From Advenella kashmirensis WT001 (GTDB lineage: Bacteria > Pseudomonadota > Gammaproteobacteria > Burkholderiales > Burkholderiaceae_B), in the NCBI RefSeq assembly GCF_000219915.2, contig NC_017964.1:1984001-2048000 (forward strand): 64,000 nucleotides of DNA, given 5' to 3'. Of the stretch, positions 1 through 9,290 are shown piece after piece. The notes beneath the pieces are model-generated. The model was not told the DNA's origin. It saw only the letters and a list, made by a program, of their open reading frames with translations, and searched no databases. How positions within the stretch are numbered: position 1 is the first letter of the stretch; every line of letters starts with the position of its first letter. Both the position numbers and the translations under genes were made by a program.

Positions 1-221
1 GCGACAAATCCTGGTGGAAGGCGCCGTTCATCGCAGGCTGGCTGGCAGCTATTATCGACACTTTCCTGTTTTTCGGTGTGGCCTTTGCTGGCACCGATGT
101 ACCCTGGGTGACGCTGGCCACGGGCGATGTGGGCATCAAATTGATCATCAATGCGATGCTGCTGGCACCGTTCCGGGTCCTGATGTGGAATCTTGGTCGC
201 CCACGCAGTGTCCAGGCGTAA
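1..221 (+). CDS. Queuosine precursor transporter, VUT/YhhQ family (C-terminal part)
   Basis: Only the last 72 residues are in the window; the gene runs off the left edge and the first complete codon begins at base 3. The translation has hydrophobic segments around a DTFLFFGVAFAGT stretch followed by PW, then a second membrane segment and a short basic tail. This is the pattern of the C-terminus of YhhQ/VUT inner-membrane transporters, which salvage queuosine precursors for tRNA modification. The stop at 219-221 is followed by a hairpin. The short track frame at base 14 is a different, unsupported frame. Confidence 0.75.
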   Translation, partial: DKSWWKAPFIAGWLAAIIDTFLFFGVAFAGTDVPWVTLATGDVGIKLIINAMLLAPFRVLMWNLGRPRSVQA

Positions 222-253
222 CGGCAATAAACGCAGCATAAGGGAGCCAGACG

Positions 254-283
254 AGCGTAAGGGTTAACCGTTACGCTTGTTTC
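254..283 (+). terminator. Possible weak terminator after the VUT transporter
   Basis: AGCGTAA (254-260) pairs with TTACGCT (271-277), with a further short GGT/ACC pairing inside, followed by TGTTTC. The T tract is short, so termination is a moderate inference. It separates the transporter from livH. Confidence 0.35.
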
Positions 284-378
284 ATCAGAAACGACTAATC
301 CAATAAGAGCATCGGGACCGCCACTCACTCATTTCAGACCTGTTTGCAGCGGGGTGAGGACGGCACGGGGAGCACATT

Positions 379-1304
379 ATGCAGGAATTTCTACCTCAAT
401 TCATTCAACAACTGATCAACGGCATGTCGCTGGGTGCGATCTATGCACTGATCGCCATCGGTTACACCATGGTGTATGGCATTATCGGCATGATTAACTT
501 TGCCCACGGCGAAATCTATATGATTGGCGCCTATGTGGGGCTGGTGACGCTCTCGGCACTGGGTATTAATCATGGGATTCCGATACCGCTGGTAATTATC
601 GCCATGCTGTTGATCTCGGCCGTTGTTACCGGTTTTTACGGTTATGCGGTCGAGAAGATTGCCTATCGGCCGCTGCGTGGCAGCCCGCGACTGGTGGCAT
701 TGATCTCCGCCATCGGTATGTCCATTTTTCTGCAGAACTGGGTCGCGATCGGGCAGGGTTCGCGCGATATGGCGGTTCCCAATCTGCTGGCCGGATCGTT
801 CCAGTTCAGCCTGGGTGGTGATTTTGCCATTACGCTGACCTATTCCCGGCTGATGATCATGGGCGTGGTGTTTGCGTTGATGATCGCACTGACACTTTTC
901 ATTCGCCACTCCCGCATGGGGCGTGCGTCTCGTGCCTGTTCCCAGGATATGCGTATGGCCAGCCTGCTGGGTATTGACACTAACCGTGTCATTTCGTTCA
1001 CGTTCATTCTGGGCGCCGTGCTGGCTGCAGTCGGTGGCGTACTGATCGCATTGACCATAGGCAAACTGAATCCGTTCATTGGCTTCATTGCCGGTATCAA
1101 GGCATTTACAGCTGCGGTGCTTGGCGGCATCGGCAGTGTACCGCGCGCATTCTGGGTGGCCTGTTGCTGGGGGTAGCGGAAACCATGGCTGCCGCCTACA
1201 TTGGTTCGGAATACAAGGATATTGTGGCTTTTGGCTTGCTGGTGCTGATCCTGTTATTCAGACCGACTGGGTTGCTGGGTAAACCGGAGGTGGAAAAAGT
1301 ATGA
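379..1304 (+). CDS. livH: Branched-chain amino acid ABC transporter permease LivH (frame broken)
   Basis: Inner-membrane permease of the HAAT family that forms the channel with LivM. The N-terminal 255 or so residues read well, including [14 protein letters not shown], typical of LivH. Near 1141-1150 the frame breaks: the current frame stops at 1176, while the next frame continues with [18 protein letters not shown] and ends RPTGLLG. One inserted base restores a protein of about 308 aa, the normal family length. The stop overlaps the livM start (ATGA at 1301-1304), indicating translational coupling. The break is most likely a sequence error. Confidence 0.85.
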
Positions 1305-2539
1305 CGCAGAATCTGAAAAACGCCGTTATTGCTACGCTGGTGGCCGGTATTCTTCTGACGCCCATTTTCGGGCTGGGCCTGGTTCGCCAGGGCATCAGCA
1401 TGGCGATTGTGCCTGACTGGAGCATCGTTTTAATAGGCATGGCAATCGTATTTGTCGTGCAACTGGTCAAGCCACTGGTTTTCAAAGGCAGCAAGACAGC
1501 GCCGGCCAAAAAGCTGCGTTCGGACAAACATGCTGTTCTTGGTCAGAAGACCATGTTCGGCTTGTTTGCCTTGATGCTGGTTATCGCCGTTGTCTGGCCC
1601 TTTTTTGGTGACCGTGGCCAGATTGATATTGCCACGCTGGTACTAATTTACATCATGCTGGGCCTGGGACTGAATATCGTGGTTGGCTTTGCGGGGTTGC
1701 TGGACCTGGGGTTTGTCGGGTTCTATGCTGTTGGCGCTTATACCTACGCATTGTTATATCACTGGGCAGGCTGGGGGTTCTGGGAAGCGCTGCCCCTGTC
1801 CGGGCTGTTTGCCGCGCTCTTTGGCTTTGTCCTGGGGTTTCCGGTACTGCGTCTGCGTGGCGACTATCTGGCTATCGTCACGCTGGGGTTTGGTGAAATT
1901 ATCCGCCTGTTGCTCACCAATCTGACCAGCCTGACCGGTGGTCCCGACGGTATTTCGGGTATTCCCAAGCCTTCGGTCTTCGGCTATGAGATGGCCCGTC
2001 GTGCACCCGAAGGCGAACAGACCTTTCATGACTTGATGGGCTGGAAGTTCGAAACGGTAGACGTAGTGATTTATCTTTATCTGATGGCGCTGGTGCTTGC
2101 AGTTATTACATTTGTTATATCCGCCAGACTGATCCGCATGCCTGTCGGTCGGGCCTGGGAAGCATTGCGCGAAGACGAGATCGCTTGTCGCTCCCTGGGG
2201 ATGAATCCCACAAAAATCAAATTATCGGCCTTCACCCTGGGCGCCATGTTTGCCGGCTTTGGCGGCGCCTTTTTTGCCGCGCGACAAGGCCTGGTCAATC
2301 CCGAGTCGTTTACGTTTATTGAGTCAGCACTGATCCTGTCCATTGTCGTGCTTGGTGGCATGGGCTCGCAGATTGGCGTAATCCTGGCCGCCATCGCATT
2401 AACCGTCCTGCCAGAACTGGCGCGTCAGTTTGCTGAATATCGGATGTTGATATTTGGCCTGGTAATGGTGCTGATGATGATCTGGCGCCCGCAAGGTCTG
2501 CTGCCGGTCAAACGTCATCACGTGGAGATTGGAAAATGA
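1301..2539 (+). CDS. livM: Branched-chain amino acid ABC transporter permease LivM
   Basis: Second permease of the Liv system, 412 aa. An N-terminal part with two or three hydrophobic segments precedes the conserved core, which contains [16 protein letters not shown] and later [16 protein letters not shown] and LTGGPDGI, all hallmarks of LivM. The cytoplasmic EAA-like loop reads [18 protein letters not shown]. It overlaps livH by 4 bases and livG by 4 bases (ATGA at 2536-2539), so the cluster is a tightly coupled operon. The length agrees with long-form LivM proteins of proteobacteria. Confidence 0.95.
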   Translation: MTQNLKNAVIATLVAGILLTPIFGLGLVRQGISMAIVPDWSIVLIGMAIVFVVQLVKPLVFKGSKTAPAKKLRSDKHAVLGQKTMFGLFALMLVIAVVWPFFGDRGQIDIATLVLIYIMLGLGLNIVVGFAGLLDLGFVGFYAVGAYTYALLYHWAGWGFWEALPLSGLFAALFGFVLGFPVLRLRGDYLAIVTLGFGEIIRLLLTNLTSLTGGPDGISGIPKPSVFGYEMARRAPEGEQTFHDLMGWKFETVDVVIYLYLMALVLAVITFVISARLIRMPVGRAWEALREDEIACRSLGMNPTKIKLSAFTLGAMFAGFGGAFFAARQGLVNPESFTFIESALILSIVVLGGMGSQIGVILAAIALTVLPELARQFAEYRMLIFGLVMVLMMIWRPQGLLPVKRHHVEIGK

Positions 2540-3303
2540 GCGATGTAGTCCTGCGTGTCGAATCCCTTAAAATGCGTTTTGGCGGTCTGCTGGCTGTCGA
2601 TTCGGTCAGCCTGCAAGTGCAAAAAAACGAGGTTTTTGCCATTATCGGCCCCAACGGAGCCGGCAAGACCACAGTTTTTAACTGCATCAGTGGGTTTTAC
2701 AAACCGACAGAAGGTAGTGTTGATCTGCACGGCAAGGCGCTTACCGGTTTACCCAGTCACAAGGTTGCCCAGCGCGGAGTGGTGCGGACATTTCAAAACG
2801 TGCGCCTGTTCAAGACGCTGACGGCCCTGGAGAATCTTTTGGTGGCGCAGCATACACAGCACGAGTCTAACTTTCTGGCCGGCCTGCTCAATTTACCATC
2901 GTACCGTCGAGCCGAGCGCAAGACGCTGGAGGCAGCACTGTTTTGGCTTGATTTCATGGGCATTCGCGAATATGCGAATCGCGAAGCCGGTACCCTGGCA
3001 TACGGCCATCAACGCCGGCTGGAAATTGCCCGCTGCATGATTACCAAGCCGACCTTGCTGCTGCTGGACGAACCTGCAGCAGGGCTCAATCCACAAGAGA
3101 AGAAGGATCTGTCGGGCCTGATCGATCGCCTGCGGCACGAATTTGACCTGTCTGTCTTGCTGATTGAGCATGACATGAGCCTGATCATGGGTATATCCGA
3201 CAGGATCCTGGTCATGGAGCATGGCAAGCCGATCGTAACCGGCGCACCTGAAGTCGTACGTGCTGATCCACGGGTCATCAAGGCGTACCTGGGAGAAGAA
3301 TAA
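2536..3303 (+). CDS. livG: Branched-chain amino acid ABC transporter ATP-binding protein LivG
   Basis: ATPase of 255 aa that powers the Liv importer. Walker A is GPNGAGKT near residues 36-43. The Walker B region is [13 protein letters not shown], preceded by an [14 protein letters not shown] signature of the LivG type ([11 protein letters not shown] rather than LSGGQ), and the switch histidine sits in [12 protein letters not shown]. The start overlaps livM and the stop lies one base before the livF start codon. Length and motifs are normal. Confidence 0.96.
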   Translation: MSDVVLRVESLKMRFGGLLAVDSVSLQVQKNEVFAIIGPNGAGKTTVFNCISGFYKPTEGSVDLHGKALTGLPSHKVAQRGVVRTFQNVRLFKTLTALENLLVAQHTQHESNFLAGLLNLPSYRRAERKTLEAALFWLDFMGIREYANREAGTLAYGHQRRLEIARCMITKPTLLLLDEPAAGLNPQEKKDLSGLIDRLRHEFDLSVLLIEHDMSLIMGISDRILVMEHGKPIVTGAPEVVRADPRVIKAYLGEE

Positions 3304-3304
3304 T

Positions 3305-4004
3305 ATGCTGAAACTGGACAATGTAAGTACGCACTATGGCGCTATCCAGCGCTCAATTCCGTCTCTATTGAAGTCAATGAAGGGGAAATCGTCACACTGA
3401 TTGGCGCCAACGGAGCGGGTAAAACAACCTTGCTGATGACCGTCTGCGGCAACCCAGGGCCTCCTCAGGTACGATCCGGTTTCTGGATCAGGATATTACC
3501 GCAGAACCAACATCATTGATCATGCGCCGGGGTATCGCAGTGTCACCGGAAGGGCGTCGTGTCTTTCCAGACCTGACCGTGCTGGATAATTTGAAAATGG
3601 GCGGTTTTTTCCTGCCGCGTGAGCAGATAGAGCAGGGGATTGATCATGTGTTCGGATTGTTTCCCCGCTTGAAAGAGCGAGCTTCGCAACGTTCTGGCAC
3701 CATGTCGGGCGGAGAGCAGCAGATGCTGGCCATTGGCCGGGCGTTGATGAGCAAGCCACGCCTGCTGCTGCTGGATGAGCCCACGCTTGGCCTTGCGCCG
3801 CTGATTATTGCGCAGATTTTCGAAATTATCCAGACCATCCGCGAGCAGGGTGTGACGGTCTTTCTGGTGGAGCAGAACGCGAACAAGGCGTTGAAAGTGG
3901 CCGACCGCGGATACGTACTTGAAACGGGCAGTGTTGTACTGGCCGACACGGGCGCCAATCTGCTGGTGAATGATGACGTGCGCAAAGCCTATCTGGGACA
4001 CTAA
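3305..4004 (+). CDS. livF: Branched-chain amino acid ABC transporter ATP-binding protein LivF (two frame breaks)
   Basis: Second ATPase of the Liv importer, about 233 aa once repaired. The ATG at 3305 gives MLKLDNVSTHYGAIQ, then the frame breaks near 3348. The middle segment carries Walker A GANGAGKT, and a second break falls near 3455 in a CCC-like context. The last 162 residues read normally with MSGGEQQMLAIGRAL and LLLLDEPTLGLAP. Both breaks need one extra base. The catalytic motifs are all present across the three frames, so decay is unlikely. No periplasmic binding protein gene follows. Confidence 0.85.
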
Positions 4005-4011
4005 GTCTGTC

Positions 4012-4045
4012 TGGTCATTGGCTCATGGTCTTGAGTCAGTGACCA
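4012..4045. terminator. Hairpin between the convergent livF and glutathione S-transferase genes
   Basis: TGGTCA/TGACCA and GGCTCA/TGAGTC form a 12-bp interrupted stem around a 6-base loop. There is no clear T tract on either side. Its position between convergent genes suggests a bidirectional transcription end. Confidence 0.35.
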
Positions 4046-4085
4046 TTGATCTAGCGGCGTTGCGCAACAACCTATAACACGACGG

Positions 4086-4840
4086 CTATCGGCTTGCGTC
4101 GGTAGAGGCCGATGCGTTGGCTGCATCTACAGGCGGTGCCACCGTGGGTTCCTGTGGTTCATTTTTTCCAGGCAGAGACAGCGTGAGCAAGCCTGCCTTT
4201 TCTTTTGCACGCTGATAGGCCGGGCGCAGGCGAATGGCTTCCAGAAATGCCTTGATGTTGAGCAGGTTGTCGCCGACAAGGCCACGACCATGCAGTACCT
4301 GTAGCGCAAATCCCATCTGGATGTCGGCGGCGCTAAAGTGGCTGCCACAGAACCAGCCTGTATTGCCCAGTTCAGTGTCCAGGAAATCGAGCTTGACGTT
4401 CAAATCGGGGATGACAAAGCCCTCGAGTGTGCTGTTGACTGTTTTCTTCACAATGGAGCGTGCAAAAAAAGGTACCCGGCATTGGCCATTTTGTTGAGCA
4501 CCAGCGTAAGCAAGGCGGGCGGCATGAGCGAGCCTTCGGCAAAATGCATCCATTGCGAATAACGCAAGTAGTCTTCGGAACTGATAGGTGGACGCAATCC
4601 GCGAGTGTCGTAGCGGTTAAGCAGATACTCGATAATGGCGCCGGATTCGATCAGGGTGAAGCCGTTGTCGCACAGCACAGGCGCTTTACCCAATGGGTGT
4701 ACGGCCTTTAAGGAACTTTGCGCTCGCATGGTTTCCGGATGACGCTCGTGACGCTCAATCTGGTAGCTCAGCTCAAGCTCTTCCAGCAGCCAGATGATGC
4801 GGAACGAACGTGAGGCTTCCAGATGGTGTAATGTGATCAT
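4086..4840 (-). CDS. Glutathione S-transferase family protein (frame broken)
   Basis: Cytosolic thioredoxin-fold enzyme of about 251 aa. The N-terminal half has the GST pattern: MITLHHLEASRSFRIIWLLEEL, then HPLGKAPVL with the cis-proline, then ESGAIIEYLL. The helical C-terminal domain is in the next frame and includes FCGSHFSAADIQMGFAL (the conserved N-capping Asp). The break is at a run of seven A on the plus strand (about 4463-4469); an eighth restores YLFFARSIV. The last 25 residues are a low-complexity Pro/Ala/Ser tail. Substrate unknown. Confidence 0.85.
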
Positions 4841-4968
4841 AGCTTTCCCAGGTCAATTTGATTACAGGTAAGTGCCAGTTTACCAAAATGCGTGAGTTGT
4901 TGCCGGGTATCACTCGTTGCGCAGGTCGCCCGTGCATCACTGCGGTCTGAATTGCTGCGCTTTGGCAC

Positions 4969-4996
4969 AATGCAGGCCGTACGAGCCAGCTGCATT
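4969..4996 (-). terminator. Hairpin just after the SCO1/SenC gene
   Basis: AATGCAG (4969-4975) and CTGCATT (4990-4996) are perfect inverted repeats a few bases beyond the SCO1/SenC stop. No T tract follows on the minus strand, so a terminator role is only suggested by position. Confidence 0.25.
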
Positions 4997-5002
4997 GGGC
5001 TT

Positions 5003-5626
5003 TCAGAGCAGGGTGCGGATTTTCTCTGTCACCTGTTCCGGTGTTTCGCTGTCAGAGGCCAGATAACGGGCGCGACCGTCTTTATCAAAAATATAAATGC
5101 CGCGGCCGTGCATCACTTCGTATGCCTGCGGATTGCTGGCATCCTTGGGCTTGCTGATCTGGTAGGCAACCCGGTAACGGCGCGCGACAGAGGCAATCTG
5201 CTGCTCGCTGCCGGTCAGCCCGATCGCGCCATTATTGAATGCATTGACATAGGCCTGCAGCACTTCAGGCGTATCGCGGTGCGGGTCAACACTGATGAAC
5301 AGGATTTGCGCCTCTTTGGCCTTGGGCCCGAGTTGCTGCATCACTTCGGATAACTGCGCCATGGTTGTGGGGCAGATGTCAGGGCAGCTTGCGTAGCCGA
5401 AAAACAGCATCACGACCTTGCCTTTTACCGCTTGTTCGGTCAGGGTCTTACCTTCGCTTGCATTGAGCGAGAACGACAGATCAGGCAAGTGATTGGCTAT
5501 TGGATAGATGGTTGTCGGACGCTGGGTTTGTGTCGCACCGGGAACATCGGGGATGCCCTGGGCAACAGCAGTATGCAACACAAAAGGTGTGGCCAGGGCC
5601 AGCATCAGGGAAAGGCAAAAACGCAT
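5003..5626 (-). CDS. SCO1/SenC family copper chaperone
   Basis: Exported protein of 207 aa with a signal peptide (basic MRF, hydrophobic stretch, cleavage near AVAQ). The thioredoxin-like core carries the copper-binding CPDIC motif (in FGYASCPDICPTTMAQL) and the matching histidine in YEVMHGRGIYIFD; FISVDPHRDTPEVL is also typical. Family members deliver copper to cytochrome c oxidase CuA sites or maintain thiols in the periplasm. No oxidase genes are nearby, so the partner is not shown by context. It starts 19 bases after the oligopeptidase A stop and may be cotranscribed with it. Confidence 0.92.
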   Translation of the reverse strand: MRFCLSLMLALATPFVLHTAVAQGIPDVPGATQTQRPTTIYPIANHLPDLSFSLNASEGKTLTEQAVKGKVVMLFFGYASCPDICPTTMAQLSEVMQQLGPKAKEAQILFISVDPHRDTPEVLQAYVNAFNNGAIGLTGSEQQIASVARRYRVAYQISKPKDASNPQAYEVMHGRGIYIFDKDGRARYLASDSETPEQVTEKIRTLL

Positions 5627-5644
5627 GATACTTCCATTAAAAAG

Positions 5645-7804
5645 TCAGGCTGCGGCGTCGGCCACAAGCCCGCTGTGGCGCAGCAGGGCTTCGGGCGAAG
5701 GGCCGCGACCGCGAAAAGCTTCAAATGATTCTGCAGCGGGACGTGATCCGCCCACAGCCAGAATCTGCTCTTTGAACAATTGACCGATTTGCGGATTCAA
5801 AGTTCCCCGATCGCCGTCGGCGTGCTCTTCAAAGAGACTATAGGCATCGGCCGACAAGACTTCGGCCCACTTGTAGCTGTAATAGCCTGCGCCATAGCCA
5901 CCGGCAAACAGATGGGAAAAGTTGTGCGCAAATCGGTTCCATGAAGGCGGCATAATGACGGCCACTTCCTGGCGAACCTGATTGAGGATCTGCATCACCG
6001 CGTCGATCGTAGTCGGCTCTGTGCGAGTGTGGATCAGCATATCGAATAAAGAGAATTCGATCTGGCGCACCATTTGCATGCCGCTTTGGAAGTTGCGAGC
6101 CGAAAGGAGGCGTTCGAACAAATCGCGATCCATTTGTTTGCCCGTTTCCCAATGCATGGCCATACTGCGCATGACTGGCCATTCCCAGACAAAATTTTCC
6201 ATGAACTGGGAGGGCAGTTCGATTGCGTCCCACTCGACGCTGGCAAAAGGCGAGGCTGCAGGTTCGTCTACTTTTGACAGTAGCGCATGCAAGGCATGCC
6301 CGGTTTCATGAAACAGGGTAATGACATCGTCGTGGGTCAGCAGCGCAGGCTTGTTCCCCTGGGGACGCGAGAAATTGCAGTTAAGATAAACAACCGGCAT
6401 GATGCTGAGCGTACCGGTGACGTGCCTGCTGCGCTCGCTGTCAACCCACGCGCCGCTTTGTTTTCCCTTGCGGGCATACAGGTCAGTGTACAGATGCCCA
6501 ATGACGCGCCCCTGTTCCTGTACTTCAAAAACACGCACGTCGCTATGCCACACCGGGGCCTCGAAGGGCACCAGATCTATACCGAATAGCGTTTTGATGA
6601 CACCGAACAGCCCCTTCATGACGTTTGCTTCGCTCAGATATTGCCGAACTTCTTCATCCGAGTAGGCGTATCGGGCCTGGCGCAATTGTTCCGAAACGTA
6701 GGTGTAGTCCCAGGGTTCCAGGGCGGTCATACCCAGTTCCGAGGCCGCGAATTCGCGCAAGGTGGTAACGTCCCGCTGGGCAAAAGGGCGCGCCTTTGCC
6801 GCCAGATCACGCAAGAATGCAATGACCTGATCTGCCGACTGGGCCATCCGGGTTTGCAGGCGCATTTGTGCGAAGTTGGCAAAGCCCAGCAGATGTGCAT
6901 CTTCCAGCCGCAAGTCGAGCAGTTTTTCAATGACAGGCGAGTTATCGTATTGCGGTTCACCCAGTTCCGAAGCCAGTGTGGCGTAGCCGCGATAGAGTGC
7001 TTCACGCAAGGTAGCGCTTTTTGCATACTGCATGACCGGCAGATACGACGGCATTTTCAGGGTAAAGCGCCATCCCGCTTGCGCAGGCTGGAGGGCGTTG
7101 TCAGTACTATCGGATCCTGCGGCGTCGTCGGCCTCGGTCGATTGGGTGGCGGCCTCGCTAGCGGCCTGGGCTGCGGCGTCAATGACGTCTTGTGGCAGGC
7201 CTTCGAGCATGGCGGCGTCATGGACCTGATAGTGCCAATTGTCCATGGCGTCAAGCGCATTCTCGGAAAACTTCTGCGAGGTCAGGGCAATATCTTCGTT
7301 CAGTTGCGCGTAACGTTGCCTTTTTTCACCTTCCAGTTCAACGCCGCTTAATCGGAAATCGCGCAAGGCCAGTTCAATGATGCGCTTGCGAGTGGGGGTG
7401 TATTCAGCGAATTGGGCACTCTGGGAAACGGCAAGATAGCGCTCGAACAGATCCCGGTTCAGGCCAATCCAGGTTGAAAACTCAGTAATGACCGGCAACA
7501 TGCTGTTGTAGGCCTCACGCAGCGTCGCGGTATTGATGACTGCGTTCAGGTGTCCGGCCACCGACCAGGCACGCCACAGGCGGCTGGACAACGCCTCCAT
7601 GGGTTCAATGAAATTATCCCAGCCTGGCTGTGTGTTAGTGCTGACCAGGGCTTCGATTCCCTGGCGCGTTTCAGCCAGAAGCAGCTCGATGGCAGGCGCA
7701 ATATGTTCCGGTTTGATCGCGGCGTAGTCGATCAGATCGGAAATGGGAGCGAGCAGTGGATTGCCGGTTGTGGCGATGGTCTGGACAACCTGAGTTTGCG
7801 TCAT
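5645..7804 (-). CDS. prlC: Oligopeptidase A, M3 family zinc metallopeptidase
   Basis: Cytosolic peptidase of 719 aa that degrades short peptides, including cleaved signal peptides. The zinc site HETGHALH (in LFHETGHALHALLS) is intact, with the third ligand Glu in the downstream DAIELPSQFMENFVWE segment. The protein is longer than the usual 680 aa or so, because residues about 210-245 hold an Ala/Ser/Thr/Asp-rich insert before the conserved GWRFTLKMPSYLPVM. It starts 2 bases after the folD stop on the same strand, so they are probably cotranscribed. Confidence 0.95.
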   Translation of the reverse strand: MTQTQVVQTIATTGNPLLAPISDLIDYAAIKPEHIAPAIELLLAETRQGIEALVSTNTQPGWDNFIEPMEALSSRLWRAWSVAGHLNAVINTATLREAYNSMLPVITEFSTWIGLNRDLFERYLAVSQSAQFAEYTPTRKRIIELALRDFRLSGVELEGEKRQRYAQLNEDIALTSQKFSENALDAMDNWHYQVHDAAMLEGLPQDVIDAAAQAASEAATQSTEADDAAGSDSTDNALQPAQAGWRFTLKMPSYLPVMQYAKSATLREALYRGYATLASELGEPQYDNSPVIEKLLDLRLEDAHLLGFANFAQMRLQTRMAQSADQVIAFLRDLAAKARPFAQRDVTTLREFAASELGMTALEPWDYTYVSEQLRQARYAYSDEEVRQYLSEANVMKGLFGVIKTLFGIDLVPFEAPVWHSDVRVFEVQEQGRVIGHLYTDLYARKGKQSGAWVDSERSRHVTGTLSIMPVVYLNCNFSRPQGNKPALLTHDDVITLFHETGHALHALLSKVDEPAASPFASVEWDAIELPSQFMENFVWEWPVMRSMAMHWETGKQMDRDLFERLLSARNFQSGMQMVRQIEFSLFDMLIHTRTEPTTIDAVMQILNQVRQEVAVIMPPSWNRFAHNFSHLFAGGYGAGYYSYKWAEVLSADAYSLFEEHADGDRGTLNPQIGQLFKEQILAVGGSRPAAESFEAFRGRGPSPEALLRHSGLVADAAA

Positions 7805-7806
7805 AG

Positions 7807-8670
7807 TTAAGCTTTCTGTTTCAGATTCTGTTGTTCGGCTGCGTGTACGGTGTTGAGGAGCAACATGACAATTGTCATGGGGCCTACGCCACCGGGCACG
7901 GGAGTGATGGCAGCGGCCACTTGCCGTGCGCTTTCAAACTGCACATCGCCCTTTAGCTTGCCGTCCTGGCCGCGATTGATGCCGACGTCAATAACAACCG
8001 CGCCGGGTTTGATCATATCGCCCGTGATCATTTCCGGTTTGCCGGTAGCGACCACCAGGATATCGGCGCGTCGGGTCTGGGCGCCCAAATCGCGGGTTTT
8101 CGAATTGCATATGGTGACGGTCGCGCCGGCCTTTTGCAACAACAATGCCATTGGCTTGCCAACGATATTGCTGGCGCCCACCACGACGGCTTCGGCGCCG
8201 CGAATGGTTACCTGTTCGTCTTCCAGCATTTTCATGATCCCGTACGGCGTGCAGGGAATGAAGGTGGGCTTGCCGATCATTAGTGCTCCGGCGTTGCTGA
8301 CATGAAAGCCATCGACATCCTTGGCCGGCGAGATCGCTTCGATCACGGTATCAGCATTGAAATGCGGTGGCAGAGGCAACTGAACCAGAATGCCATTGAC
8401 CGATGCATCATTATTGAGTGTCCTGATGCGGTCCAGCAGCTCGGCTTCGGTCATCTGGGCCGGATAGGTTTCAACCGAAGAAATCAGGCCGAGTTTTTTA
8501 AAAGTGTTGGCTTTGTGATTGACATACACCTGCGAAGCGGGATCGTCACCAACCAGAATAACCGTAAGGGAAGGGACGATGCTCTGTTCTTTGAGACGGG
8601 CCAGGTGCGGGACCATTTGCAGCTTGAGTTTTTCGGCCAGCTGTTTGCCATCGATGATACGTGCTGTCAT
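7807..8670 (-). CDS. folD: Bifunctional methylenetetrahydrofolate dehydrogenase/cyclohydrolase
   Basis: Enzyme of 287 aa that interconverts methylene-, methenyl- and formyl-tetrahydrofolate using NADP. Family motifs are clear: [14 protein letters not shown] with the catalytic Lys, [11 protein letters not shown], the [11 protein letters not shown] segment, the nucleotide-binding [17 protein letters not shown] and the C-terminal [16 protein letters not shown]. It lies 15 bases after the response regulator stop and 2 bases before prlC. It supplies one-carbon units to purine synthesis; purF is elsewhere in the window. Confidence 0.97.
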   Translation of the reverse strand: MTARIIDGKQLAEKLKLQMVPHLARLKEQSIVPSLTVILVGDDPASQVYVNHKANTFKKLGLISSVETYPAQMTEAELLDRIRTLNNDASVNGILVQLPLPPHFNADTVIEAISPAKDVDGFHVSNAGALMIGKPTFIPCTPYGIMKMLEDEQVTIRGAEAVVVGASNIVGKPMALLLQKAGATVTICNSKTRDLGAQTRRADILVVATGKPEMITGDMIKPGAVVIDVGINRGQDGKLKGDVQFESARQVAAAITPVPGGVGPMTIVMLLLNTVHAAEQQNLKQKA

Positions 8671-8685
8671 GTTGTTTGTGTAGTC

Positions 8686-9290
8686 CTACTTTACCAAAGC
8701 CACTTTCATCAAGTCGGCCACCGTGGTCACTTCCAGTTTTTCCATAATATTGGCGCGATGCGCTTCGACGGTTTTGATGCTGATATTCAAATCGTCGGCA
8801 ATTTGTTTGTTCAGCCTGCCGGCCACAATGCGTTCAAGCACCTGTTGTTCACGGGCCGTCAGCGACCAACCAGCTCTTCGTGGTTTTTGCGCGCCTGTTG
8901 CTCGGAGGCGTTACTGACGGCCTGTTCCAGCATGCGTGCGATGATTTCGCGAAGATCCGCTTCGTTAAATGGTTTTTCCAGAAAGTCGACGGCACCTTTT
9001 TTCATGGTGGACACTGCCATGGGTACATCGCCATGGCCGGTAATGAACACCACTGGAATTGTCGCCTTGCGGGCTACCAGGGTTTCCTGCAACTCCAGGC
9101 CGGACATGCCCGGCATACGCACATCGGCAATTAACACGCTAATGATATTCGGATTATAGTTTTCGAGGAATTTTTCCGCGCTATCGAAGGCCACGACCTG
9201 ATAGCCGTTAGCCTCAAGGAGCCAGCGCAACGAATCGCGCACCGCTTCGTCATCATCTACGATATATACAATGCTGCTTGGGTTATTCAT
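8686..9290 (-). CDS. Two-component response regulator, FixJ/LuxR type (frame broken)
   Basis: Transcriptional regulator of about 201 aa. The receiver domain has YIVDDDEAVRDSLR (acidic pocket), the phosphoacceptor Asp in VLIADVRMPGMSGLEL and the Lys in MKKGAVDFLEKPF. The open frame stops at 8859, but the next frame holds a complete LuxR helix-turn-helix: LTAREQQVLERIVAGRLNK, then IKTVEAHRANIMEKL, ending VALVK with TAG at 8686-8688. One missing base near 8864 (probably CGC CTG) explains the split. The start overlaps the histidine kinase stop by 4 bases (ATGA), typical of a coupled pair. Confidence 0.88.
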
